Shown here piece after piece: positions 33,658 to 44,621 of a stretch of DNA of 64,000 nt. The stretch comes from Aquanectria penicillioides (taxonomy: Eukaryota > Ascomycota > Sordariomycetes > Hypocreales > Nectriaceae). Position 1 is the first letter of the stretch. Each line of letters starts with the position of its first letter. The notes below the pieces were generated by a model that ran no database searches, was not told the origin of the DNA, and was given only the letters and a program-made list of their open reading frames with translations. The position numbers were made by a program, and so were the translations under genes. The stretch lies in contig PYIU01000006.1 in assembly GCA_003415625.1 (NCBI GenBank), positions 434,001 to 498,000 on the forward strand, in the 5' to 3' direction.

Positions 33658-35077
33658 TCACTCACGGCCCTCCTCATCCTTCTCCCTTTCCACATCCTGG
33701 TTGTCATCAGCATCAAACTCTGCTTGCCAACCGACACATACCGCCATACGTCCTGCGTTCCCCGTAACAATACCGTCTTGCTCAAATAAATCAATCACCA
33801 GCCGAGGCCCCACAATAAAATCAACAAGTTGATTTTCAGCAATTGAGGGGTCTCCCGCTTCCAAATCCACATCGACCATCGCAGGAAATATGGTCCCGTC
33901 AAAATTCCTCTTGAATGGAAACCCACGTTTCAGGCCTGTCTCTGGGTCATGGAATAAGAATCGACTCCGACCACTCCTGCATATCACGGCTTGGTCCACG
34001 TGGACAGCAGATTTAGACAGCAGATCCAGGTGCGAATATGAATGTTGGGAGAGAACTTTGGGGAAGTATGGCCCCATCTCCCTGGCGATGATCAGGGGGA
34101 TGCATTCCTTTCGTATGTACATCCCGGCGTATTTTGAGAATGGCCCATCGTCGAACATTATCAATCCTAGATGATTCCACATGTGCAAGTCTTTGGTGAC
34201 CTGGTCCAGAGTGGGCCCCCAGATTAGGGAATCAACATGCTCTTTGTGGCGCTCTATCCCAGTGTCAGAATTTGTAAGTCGAGAAGATTTGTCACAAAAC
34301 AAAGTCTCGACTCGGGAGTTAACGTACCCTGGAGCATGTGCTTCATCTCCGCCAGATGTTTGAAATATGGCGACGTCCATTGGATCAACTCGTCGGTCCT
34401 TTTCTGGTATACCACTTCAACCAGGATGAGCCAAATCCAAGCACAAAAGAAATACACGGAGCCGTTTGCATAGTCGAAGAACCTCTTGGCATTCGGTGTC
34501 ATTTGAATGAATTTTTCCTTCAGTGATTCATCCAAGGCATCCCAAGGAAACCCTCGAAAGTTTTCCTGGCAAAACAATCGAATACCCCCTTCCAGAGAAT
34601 CCCATTCTGAGAGATTTTCGCTCTTGCTAGGAAGAATTTTCCAACCCAAGGGAGGTTCGAAGACAGTGCCTTGGCATTTGGCACACAGTCGAGAGGGAAT
34701 GGGGCAGGATCGGGTATAGTTTCGTTCCTAGAACTCAGTTGTCAGCTCAAGACTTACGCCGAATCACACAAAATCTCAGTTCTGGGCTTTTTTTTTTTTT
34801 CAGGGTAATAAGTGCATACATTTTTCGTAACCGGGTCCGGGGTGGTCCCGGGAGGAAGGACAAGAGAGCTTGCAGGTACTTCCCCTACTTCATCAAACGA
34901 ATCCACTGACTCTATCATAGAGGCAGCCAATAAGTCATGCTTCTCATGTTGAATTGGGGAGGGTGATTTTGAACCTTTCTTGGATATCCCGGATCTGAAT
35001 CCCGACTTTCTAGTCGGGATCTGCGTCGTCACGACGTGTTCGGCGCGGGAAGCGAAACGTGAGCATCTTCGGGGCAT
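33658..35077 (-). CDS. Hypothetical protein with Cys-rich patch
   Basis: I do not recognise this family. Three minus-strand exons (35077-34820, 34727-34328, 34253-33658) give 417 residues with in-frame GT-AG junctions. The N-terminus, MPRRCSRFASRAEHVV, is basic and followed by a Ser/Lys-rich stretch. After the first splice comes a Cys-containing patch (CPIPSRLCAKC) that could bind metal. The middle is rich in aromatic residues (FPWDALDESLKEKF, YFFCAWIWLILVEVVY). The last third has charged and aromatic segments and ends in an acidic tail. One hydrophobic run could be a membrane helix but reads more like a buried helix. The spliced frames, normal introns and sensible composition support a real gene. 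Its place in the accessory block hints at a lineage-restricted role. Confidence 0.6.
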
Positions 35078-36379
35078 CTTAATTATTCCGAGATAGGAGA
35101 ATAATAGGTAGCAGAGTAAAGTTGGCCAAGCAAATAATAAAACCAAATTGGCTGAATATATCTGCGTGAAAAAATCACTGCTGTTGAACGCCCCGGTGGA
35201 CCTTGGAGGTTCTCTCTTAATTGTGAAGAGGTTGAAGCCGGTTCACTAATGGGCCATGCTGAAGTGCAGGATTATTCGGCGATTGGAATTCTTTATGGAG
35301 CTCAAATATGCGGTTGATGACGTGGATCGGGCGAGAAGCGGTGTATCAACTTCTTTGTTTGTGTGGCTTGGTAGTAGGACAAAACACGCCCACTCGCTTG
35401 CCTAGAATATGTATCGGTAAAGTCCGGTTGAATAAATGAAAAGGAAGATGAATACGTCCGGAAATAGAACAATAGGGGTCTTATCCACAGTAATCTTTGA
35501 TTCACCAGGTCAGGCGTTCCACTAAACTCACCATTGGCACCAGTTGGCCCCATGACCGCTCAAGTTCTTTGTCTTCCAACATGAACCCCACACTCGTTGT
35601 CATTTGAAAGACGGCAAACTTAGCATGCAATGTGGTCCGGCATCCTTTCCCCTGGATATCCGCTATACGGAGAAAATACTAAGCTGTATTGTTCCTCAAT
35701 GAGCGCAAGCCTTCGGCAAGCTGTCAAAGAGGAAGGATGTGCATTGGCAAATAACGAGACGTGAGTTGGCGTTAGTCTAGAGATGGTATCGGAGTTTGCG
35801 GCTATCTGATGAGAGCCCGATAACACGTTCAACTGGGGGTTGAGTGTTTGCCCCCTCCCGTCGGCATGATGCATTCTGAATGCTGTTGCTTCGCGTTACA
35901 ATCCTGTTGCTCAATGGTGATTGCAAGCGATTAGCGTCACCCTATGGTTGATTGACGACCCCGCATGTATTTTATCAAACCAATTCTATCGACATGATGC
36001 ACCTCAGTGCATGTAGATTCATAAAGGGGGGTCGGTTTGTAACATTCGAAATGTCCAATACCCGTCGGTCAATTTGCGAATGGGGCTCTCTCGTCATTTA
36101 TGACATGTCGGGCGGAAGCATCGTCTCCCCTGTAATTCAACAACGATGTAATTAGCAGCGGCTGTTCTTGTTATTACAGTATCCTCATCATAAATGCGGC
36201 TTCAAAGGAAGTCATAGTCATCCGAACTGCGAATTTGAATAAGTATACCATCAATCCGCACGTTTTCTGGCTTGTCTTCAATTCAAAATAACTTCAAAAC
36301 TCTCGCAGCACTGCCTTCCGCTCTTTCTACAGAATTTTCAATCAGACCTCCTCTTATTTCGTCTTTCATTTATCTTGCC
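35078..36379. other. Divergent intergenic region
   Basis: 1.3 kb between the unknown gene and the Hsp70-like gene. It must carry both promoters. No coding sequence is supported; short frames only. Confidence 0.4.
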
Positions 36380-38629
36380 ATGGACTCAGTACGCACCACC
36401 AGTATCAGTAACACAGCCCCTCGTTCCGTCCTGGTCGGAATTGACTTCGGAACCACGTACGCCCTGTTCCATCCCCTCTCCTACCCATTACGAATACAGG
36501 ACTAAAACATTGGTTTGCAGATTTTCTGGGATATCTTACATCATTCCTAGTACCCAGAGCAACGTCAAATGCATCGATGATTGGAATGGAAATCACGTCC
36601 CCGGTGTCGGGTTTGCACCGAAAGCTCCAACCAAGATAAGCTTTCGAGGTGAGGGAGACTTCATCTCGGGTTTCGATGCCAACGGCGTGTGTGAAACTGT
36701 GGAGTGGTTCAAATTGGCCCTTCTTCATCCAGATGATCTTGCGCCAGAAATCGCAAACTCGGTCAAATTCAACAAACTCGAAGCCACAAGGCGGAAGCTT
36801 GGTATCAAGGCCACCTATGCAACCACCATCATTCTAAGGAAACTCTGGGAGGCATTCTTGAATGATATTAAGAAACACGGAATCCAATCCACTGATTCCA
36901 TCTATCTCACCTTGGCTGTGCCGGCTAATTGGCCGCCAAGCGCGCTTCAGTTGATGCGGAAGGCTGTGTACGACGCGGGGATCACATCTGAGCTCCAGGA
37001 GCCTTTCTGTTTTATCTCAGAACCTGAGGCAACTGCCCTCGCTGTCATGACGAACAATCCTATGTCCCAGGTATGGCACTGCTCAATCAAACAAGCCCTC
37101 GTCATGACAATATCTCGTATCTCACCACCTTTACGCACAATATGAATGCAATCAATTTCATCCTTAGCGACTAATCTGTTTCAGCAATTCAACTGTTTCA
37201 ACAAGGGCGATACTCTTCTTATTTGCGACTGTGGAGGAGGCACGGTGGTGAGTTGTTCACAATAGGCGTCTGGCAACTCTAGCATTCTCACCTCTGTGGC
37301 CATACAGGATACTATCGCATACGAACTATCGAACTTGTCGCCCCTCGTATTGAACGAATGCATCCCAGACATCTGCAGAATGTCCGGATCTACGCTCCTA
37401 GATGACCGATTTATGAAACTCCTAACCTCCAAAGTGGAGAGCATCCGCAAATCGAGAAGCCAACAGCCCTTGTCAGAAGACGTGTTCCAATCTTTTTTCG
37501 ACTTTAACTGGCAATTGACCATGAAGATTGGATATGACGGGGGCCCGAAAACATGGTCATATGACCTTCCATTGGCCTGGGCATCTACTCGGGCGCGGCG
37601 TGCCAAGGTTAGCAAGGAAGTGCCAAAAATCGAGTTCACCAGGTATGTGGGTCTGATCTTGGGGAACTTTGAAGCTTTTGCCATCAATTTAGCAGGTTTT
37701 CGTTATTCTTTCTAGTTTGAAGTCTTATTAGGCTTTGTTGACCGTTGATTAGTGCCGAGCTAGCTGAAGTTTTCCAGCCTATTGATAGGATTCTCGATCT
37801 GGTAGAACAACAGATTGGTCAAGTATGTAAAAAGACTGGGAATCCCCCTAAGGTATGTCCTTATCCCTCTGAAATCATCATTTCCATGAGTTGTAACACG
37901 TCCCTCCAATTGGCAGTTTGTTGTTGTCTCCGGCGGGTTCGGTAAAAACATCTATCTCCAAAAGGCCATCAGACAACGTGTAGAGCAGATCTCCACCTTG
38001 ATCAATCATCAGATTGAAGTCATCACCTATTCAAACAACACTGGGTGAGAATGCGTTTACATCCATAATTGGGTATGTCGCTAACTTTATGGGTCAGATG
38101 GACCGCAGTATCTCGCGGTGCGGTATTACATGGAATAAGAAAGTACATGTCTCTTGAAGCGAGTCCTTTAGTTCGAGTAGACTCTCGCATCTCACGTGCT
38201 TACTACAGCATTCGCTATCCATCTGGGGCGCTCTACGCCTGGTTTTTGCAAGAGGTTTGTGAGGCCAGCCTGGGGATTTAAGGTGTGTTGCTAACAACGT
38301 GTGCTACGTAGGGAGATTTGATGAATACCATGAAGCCTAGTCGGTGTAACCTAACCAGTCAAGCATTCTACCCTGTTTCGTCGCCAGACGGGGTAACTAT
38401 TCTCTGTTTAGACATCTATCGCAAGAGTTCCAAGGCCAACACGCAGAAGCTCTGCACAGTTCGATGGCACGTTGGTAACCAACTTGGGGCTCTCGCCAGA
38501 CCTGAGACCTCTAGTGACATTCAGCTTCAGTTTAGTCATGACGGAAGCCAAATGAAATTCTCACTAGTCTTGCAGGGCATTCTACAAAGCGATGAGCAAG
38601 TCATTGTTGACTATGAGGTCGACGAATGA
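36380..38629 (+). CDS. Hsp70-like ATPase domain protein (Hsp12A-like)
   Basis: Divergent actin/Hsp70-fold ATPase of 575 residues from eight exons (36380-36456, 36521-37070, 37185-37247, 37308-37642, 37753-37852, 37917-38044, 38098-38254, 38312-38629), all junctions in frame. The nucleotide-binding motifs are in place: phosphate-1 GIDFGTTFSG (about 20-29), phosphate-2 CDCGGGTV, and adenosine FVVVSGGFGKN. LAVPANWP and the EPEATALAV segment also match fungal Hsp70-like proteins. The C-terminal part is short, with no EEVD tail and no recognisable substrate-binding lid, so it is not a canonical cytosolic chaperone. No signal peptide or retention signal. Such proteins are expanded in filamentous ascomycetes and their function is mostly unknown. 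The start was chosen at the ATG that opens MDSVRTTS. Confidence 0.87.
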
Positions 38630-39075
38630 GTGGTCCGGCATTTGGGAAACGTGTGAAGAGGCGTACGTCACTCCATTGGCTCTCGCATAGTGTGAATAGG
38701 AGAGAGAACAAAACCAAGCGACTCTTATCCTTAGCTAGTTAGTTGGACGGGTCCCTTTTCTTTTGTCACAATCGGGAGGCAGGATGTTCTATTTCGATAG
38801 TTTTCAATAATAGAAAAATTACAAATTTAACACTTGCGCCGTAGCACTAACTTGAGTCTATGTCATCATTTTAATCCGAAATGGCATTCTCAATATCATT
38901 CATCGTCAGATTTCTCAATCGTTCGATATAGTTTGCAACCTTGACCTTGTCTGTCAGCTTCTTAAGCAGATGCCTACACCGTGCAGAAATCAACCACTAT
39001 CACAGTCCCAGATATGAGCGCGCTGTGTGAATTTTGGCACTGTCAAACACCAAAGATTTGAAGACGTAAATTCGG
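38630..39075. other. Convergent 3' region
   Basis: 446 bp between the Hsp70-like and MARVEL-like stop codons. AT-rich, no gene supported. Confidence 0.4.
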
Positions 39076-39777
39076 TTACTTTCTCAAGTACTGATTTGAG
39101 GATGACGAGTCCTCTCCTGCGTAAGAATTGTACTGGCGTTGCTGGGGAATCGCGGTCCCACGATGCACTCCGTAGTTTTTGAAGTAGCGATGATCTAGCC
39201 AGGATACAACTGCAGTCCAGAAAGCAAGCGCTCTAAATTTTGTACCGCCTTGTTAGTTTATAGTGCAGCTAGGCTAGTGAGGTCAAGAGAGAGCATACGT
39301 AAGGAAAAAGGCGACAAGGGCGATAATGAAGCCCATAGCACAATACGCGCCTTGGCAGTACCGGCTTATTCCCATAAATGTGATTATGACGACGACGAAC
39401 CAAAACAGGATCTCGAGGGTATTGAGAACTGCGTATGCTTTCAGACTACCCCATTTCTTGAATCCAGAGGCATGCTGAGTAACAAGTTGATAGGTCAGGA
39501 CCACGAAGGTTTTGATGCTCTGTTTACATGAGATGTCAGTTACGTCTTCGCCATCGATGGGAAGCTATAGAGTGGAGTGGGCTATATGTGGCTCTCGTAC
39601 CATGGTAATTCCCAAGGTATCGGACCTGGTCACGGGCATACTCTGGGGCTTTGTGGCAATTCGGCCACCAGTAAGCCCAATGATGAGGACGACGAGAGTA
39701 ATCTGACATATGTGGACCCTTGTCTTGTAGTGTGCATCAAACCAGTGACTATGGAAGAAGGTCTTCATCCGATCCAT
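39076..39777 (-). CDS. MARVEL-like four-helix membrane protein
   Basis: Predicted small integral membrane protein of 184 residues. Three minus-strand exons (39777-39601, 39519-39299, 39232-39076) join in frame. Four hydrophobic segments are visible: VHICQITLVVLIIGLTGG, TFVVLTYQLVTQHA, LNTLEILFWFVVVIITFM with MGFIIALVAFFLTALAFW, and AVVSWLDHRYF just before the cytosolic tail. This spacing and the closing WLDHRYFKNYG motif match fungal MARVEL-domain proteins that sit in the plasma membrane. The tail is Gln/Ser-rich. Function unknown; relatives are thought to organise membrane domains or trafficking. The divergent neighbour is TAF6, 1.45 kb away. Confidence 0.8.
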
Positions 39778-41228
39778 CGTGACGGTGTTCTTTCAGTGTC
39801 GGCCGCTGTGTATTTGTTGTGTCTGCAGATGCAGTCTCGGAATAGACGCGAGATTTAAGCTAGAGAAGTTTCCCGTAAGTGTATGTTCTTTGAATTCATG
39901 GAAATTGGTGAGTTGCTACCTGGTGAATTTGTCTTCGTATTCTGGCGAGCTGGGTTAGCTGGGGCAGCTGGGATTCGCAAGGTGAAGAAGTTGCGGGCAG
40001 AGAATAGATAGGCAGGGCACAAGGACGGATGCAAGGGAAGCAGCAGGGTTGGAGATTTGGTAGCATTTTATAAAGATTTCTATTTCGTATCCCTTTTTTC
40101 CCTATTAGCTCGTACTTCCTTCATCAATGACGGAGACTGGCAGACTCGTAATCAGAGATCAGAGGATGGCATATATATACGCGTATATATGAGACGTCGT
40201 ATTCACAGAGGGCCCACCCTGCTCTCTGCGCCTCGTGTGTGGCGCGACGAGACAGCGATATTGACCAAAGTTTGGTGAAGTAACAGGCCAACAGGTCAAG
40301 CTCGGCGCTTGGATCTGCATAATCTTCACCGGGGCAATTATTCATCCGCATGTTTGCCTTGGAATACGATCGGTTTGCTGGGCGAGGCTGTTTATCGTAT
40401 TTTGATTGTTCGTCGTCATCTGCCTGTTGGCATTGTGGGGCATGACCACAGGCCAGCTTTGTCCCAAGGTCGGCCTGGAAAACCTGTGTCAGCCTGTCAG
40501 CGATGTGTAACTTGGTTTTAGGCTGTATTTATGGAAGATTGTGTATTGGAAAATTTATATATAAAAAAGATATCTGGGGTTATGAGATATAAAACAAAAT
40601 ACAGAACAGGATCTAAAACAATGGTAATACAATTCATTCATAACGTCACTCTTTCCATTCTAATTTCTTCTAATTAGGCTGCCTGACTCCAAGTATTATA
40701 GCATCTCTGAATCATGTGGTGGTGGGCTGCTGGCACCACCGCGTTTCAGTGCTGTTTGGTGCACTAAATGTGACAGGACAGCGTTGACATGGTCTTGGAC
40801 CCTGAACTTGCTGGACGTCCAGCAAAGCGGCTCTGGACAAATCTTGGGATTGAAGTGACAAGACTAAGATCCGTTTTGTTTCTATTGAACAGTTTTTCAA
40901 TTTGTCTTTTTTTTTTATTGACAAGTCTCTACCAATCGATCCATCAAGGTCTGCGCAGCATGCTCAGCGTCCCGTCATGCGTGCGGGCTCGGTGGCCAAA
41001 CACCTCCCACACACCAAATTAGCCGTGTAGACTTCAGCCTCGCTCTACGTCGTCGCGCCCTAGCCAATCCCATTCGCCCAAACTTCAACCTCGCCGTCGA
41101 CCACAGCGTCACGCTCGCCATCAACACCTCTCACCACCACCAACCGCTACTCGGCCTCGACCACCTCTGCCACGGCCGCGGCCACCAATAGCGCCTCGCA
41201 TCCCCCGTCGCAACCCCCAGTCGCGACC
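39778..41228. other. Divergent intergenic region, MARVEL-like / TAF6
   Basis: 1.45 kb with both promoters. It contains the palindrome at 40173-40190 and no gene I can support. The last 200 bp before TAF6 are C-rich leader sequence. Confidence 0.4.
40173..40190. promoter_or_regulatory. 18-bp perfect palindrome with ACGCGT centre
   Basis: ATATATACGCGTATATAT is its own reverse complement. Its centre, ACGCGT, equals the MCB element bound by the MBF cell-cycle complex in yeasts. A GACGTC half-CRE follows at 40193-40198. It lies about 400 bp upstream of the MARVEL-like start. The palindrome is certain; factor binding is inferred. Confidence 0.5.
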
Positions 41229-42684
41229 ATGGCGGCCGAAACACCCAAGCTGCTCTGGAACCCGGAAAACGTCAAGGACGTTGCCGAGTCGGTCGGTATC
41301 GGCAATCTGCACGAAGATGCCCTCAAGTGCCTGAGCCAGGACGTCGAGTACCGCATCGGCCAGGTAATCATCGAGGCCTTGCGCTTCATGCGCGCCGCGC
41401 GCCGCACCACCCTGACCATCAACGACATCTCTCTCGCGCTCAAGACGCTCGACGTCGAGCCGCTCTACGGATACGACTCTACGCGCCCGCTGCGCTATGG
41501 AGAGGCCAGCCTTGGCCCTGGCCAGCCTCTTTTCTACATCGAGGATGAAGAGATCGATTTCGAGAAGCTTATCAACGCCCCGTTGCCCAAGGTTCCTCGC
41601 GACATGAGCTTCACCGGTACGTCGTCATCAAACATCATGCTTCCTCTCCCGCCACCGCTCAAGCTAACATGCTTCCTCCGCAGCTCACTGGCTCGCCATC
41701 GAAGGCGTCCAGCCCTCGATTCCCCAAAACCCGACCACCTCCGATTCTCGATCACAGGAGCTTCTGCCCAAGGGTCCCGGTGCCAACCCCGCCTTGTCTG
41801 CTCTGGCTGGCAACGACAACATTGCCATGAAGCCTTCGGTCAAGCATATCGTCAGCAAGGAGCTCATCCTCTATTTCGACAAGATCCAAGCTGCTATTCT
41901 CGATGACAACCCAGACGAGGAGGTTGTTCGACTACGCCAGGCCGCACTTGGCTCCGTCAGAGACGACCCTGGTCTACATCAACTCATCCCCTACTTCATC
42001 AACTTCATCATGGATCGGGTCACCCATCATCTCGACGACACATTTACTCTCAAGCAAATGATGGAGCTGACAAATGCCTTGATTGAGAACAAGAGCCTCT
42101 TCCTCGACCCCTATGCCAGCCCACTCTCAGCGCCAGCCCTCACCTGTCTCATGGCCCGAAAACTGGGCACGGACGAGGGCATGGACGCCATCAAGGAGCA
42201 GTACGATCTCCGACAGCTCGCTGCCTCATTGGTCGGGCGAATCGCTCGCAAATACTCTGCATCAAACACGCTCCTCCGTCCCAAGCTCACACGAACGTGC
42301 CTCAAGTACTTCCTTGACCCCACCAAGCCTCCCGCTGTGCTCTACGGCGCCATCCAAGGTCTATTGGAAGCTGGTGGTCCTGAGGCTATTCGAGTGCTCG
42401 TGCTGCGAAACCTCAAGAGCTTCGACTCGGCAATCCTGCAGCCCCTGAAGGAGAAGGCAGATGGCACAATTGACTACGAGATGCTGGTGCAGGGTATTGT
42501 TCAAGCTGTGGCTTCCTTGGCGGAGCATGCCGAGCCTGTTGTCAACGGCATCAACGGCACCGCCGCCGACACTGAGATATCCGAGCTCAAGGAGTTTATC
42601 GGCCCCATTGTGGGACAGAAGATTGCCTCTGCTGGCAACCGCAGACTAATTAAGACGATCCTGGATGCTCGGTTTTTGGAGTAG
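41229..42684 (+). CDS. TAF6: Transcription initiation factor TFIID subunit 6
   Basis: Nuclear subunit of TFIID, and in yeasts also of SAGA, that pairs with TAF9 through a histone fold. Exons 41229-41616 and 41684-42684 (intron 67 nt) give 462 residues. Residues of about 8-75 form the histone fold ([55 protein letters not shown]). A linker with [21 protein letters not shown], its core restored by splicing, follows. The remainder is the TAF6 C-terminal HEAT-repeat domain, with [13 protein letters not shown] and [13 protein letters not shown]. Length and order match fungal TAF6. The ATG at 41229 follows a C-rich leader and directly precedes the conserved domain. Confidence 0.95.
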
Positions 42685-42982
42685 GAGAACAAATCACAGG
42701 CAATTTATAAGACCAAGGCGAACGGCGTTTTGTGGAGCGGCTTAATCAAAAAGGGCTGGTCGGTCATGGACTTGGAAGCATTTACCGTAGTTGTGTACAA
42801 AGGATATAAATTGTTTGCTTTAACATCTGGAACGCCCCAGGGCAGATACTTCTACACGCGCTTTCCTCCTCCTCAAACACATCGTCATCCGCTGCTCCGG
42901 TGGTGTTCCCAATTGCCATTGCTTCGTGTCTAACCCATTCTCAATTTCCTGTCCCATAGTCCACCCCCACGAGTTTATGATT

Positions 42983-43722
42983 TTACACGAAGAAAGCGAG
43001 AATCAAGCCACCGACGATGCTGGTGGCCCAGAGGATCTTGTCGCTCTTGATGATGGTGGCCTTGGGGAAGCCCTTGCCAATGTCGTAGGCCAGATGCCTG
43101 ACGCCGCTGAGGAAGTGGTAGGCGAAGGGGAAGCCGAGGCCGAACTTGAGGCCGCCCTTGATGAAGATGGGCAGGCTGGTGAAGGCAGCGGCGACGCTGG
43201 CGCTCTCGACGTGCCAGCCGATGAGAGGGGCGGCGAGGTAGGTGGTCATGTAGAGGTAGAGGGCGCCGGAGAGGGTGCAGCCGGTGATACGGGTCCAAGC
43301 AGAGGTGCCGAACCAGGTCTGCTCCATCTTGTAGATGCCCAGATGGGGGGAGACGGGGCGCAGGGTGCGCTGGGCTGCGAGGTACTTCTGGCCCTCCTCG
43401 GGGGTGAGCTTGGTGGTGGCGATGGGTCTGCCGGAGTCAGTGGGAGCGCAAACAAGGCCGACGCCATTGAGCCGCGGGGCGCCGGGAAAAGAGAGCAATT
43501 GAAGCGTACCGAGGAGAGCTGGTGGAGATGCCAGCAGTCAGAGCCACCTTGGGCAGGGTCTGGTTGAAGAAGACATTGCCGGGCTTGGCAGCGCCTGGAC
43601 AGTGGGAGATACAGTCAGTCTGAGGCTATTCGCTACTTTGGGGGGGTTTGCCGCAAGCACGGGCACGGGGACAAAAGCATACCTCGACGAAGGGCGGCGA
43701 CGCCAACTCGTTGAGCGATCAT
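42983..43722 (-). CDS. SDH3: Succinate dehydrogenase cytochrome b560 subunit
   Basis: Membrane anchor of respiratory complex II in the mitochondrial inner membrane; helps bind haem b and ubiquinone. Three minus-strand exons (43722-43683, 43594-43510, 43427-42983) give 189 residues. The first exon encodes only MIAQRVGVAALRR, an amphipathic presequence continued by the short second exon. The mature part shows SPHLGIY, the family signature, then GYHFLSGVRHLAYD-like sequence (here AYHFLSGVRHLAYDIGKG) with the haem-ligand His region, and three hydrophobic helices, the last being WATSIVGGLILAFFV at the C-terminus. All introns are GT-AG and in frame. It converges on TAF6, with 298 bp between the stop codons. 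Confidence 0.95.
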
Positions 43723-44621
43723 CGTGGCGGTCGAGGAATTGGTTCGGGTGCGGGCAAATTCCACCTGGAGGAGTCGTTCAGCGGCGCTGTCGTCGTCGGT
43801 TTCGTGCGTCCGTTACCGTCGGGTTCGAGGTCGAGAAAGCAGAAAGCGCAGATGCCAAAGGCCTAGCCGATGATGATTGCTCTGCATCTCGTGCATCGGA
43901 ACGGGCGCCCTCGGCTTCTCGGTCCAGTGTGGCCAATCACGAGCTGTGAATTCCTCATCCCGGGCTCACGTGACACGGATTTCCCTCCGCCTCGGAGTCT
44001 GGTTAGTGAGGTCATCACGTGCCCCGATCTTCCCCCAGTTTTTGGGCCGGCCCGGGTCAGCTCTTTGCCGTGAGGGAGAGAGTCTCCAGTGCGCACAGGC
44101 CCGCCTTAGTCAGCGAGGGCACTGCAGCAAATTTCCAATGAATTCAAAGTCGTCTTTCTCCCTCCGGCCTTTTCCTACTTTTCTCTTCTTCTTCTTCAGA
44201 TAGCCAAGAACGTCCGCCGCGCGCTGTCCAGTGTGGGCAGCATGTCCGGCAGGGTCTTTGGACTCGAGGATGATCTGAGAAGAATAGATCCGTCGTTAAT
44301 CTCGACACCTAGTGACCTCCGTCTAGGTGTCGTTTCATTTTGAGATCAACATTCTTTGCACCGTACCATGTGATGTCAAACTAGAATCTGTAACGTTGTC
44401 CCACCATCACGTAGCTGGGACTATTCATGCTGCGTAGACAGAGTACGTAGTGACTCGCTACCGCAATGTATCGCTAGGCGCTTGTCGCGCTCTCCGCTCA
44501 TTCATCCCATGGTCAATGGTCAATTGTTCATTCCTGTCGCCATCTTGCTTTTGAGGTTGGTGTGACCCTGCCAACTCTTCCATGGGGGTGGCGAGCTGCG
44601 ATAGGCCAACCAAGGTTTTCA
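43723..44621. other. Spacer upstream of SDH3
   Basis: About 900 bp containing the SDH3 promoter. A CT-rich run occurs near 44145-44202. No coding sequence supported. Confidence 0.4.
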
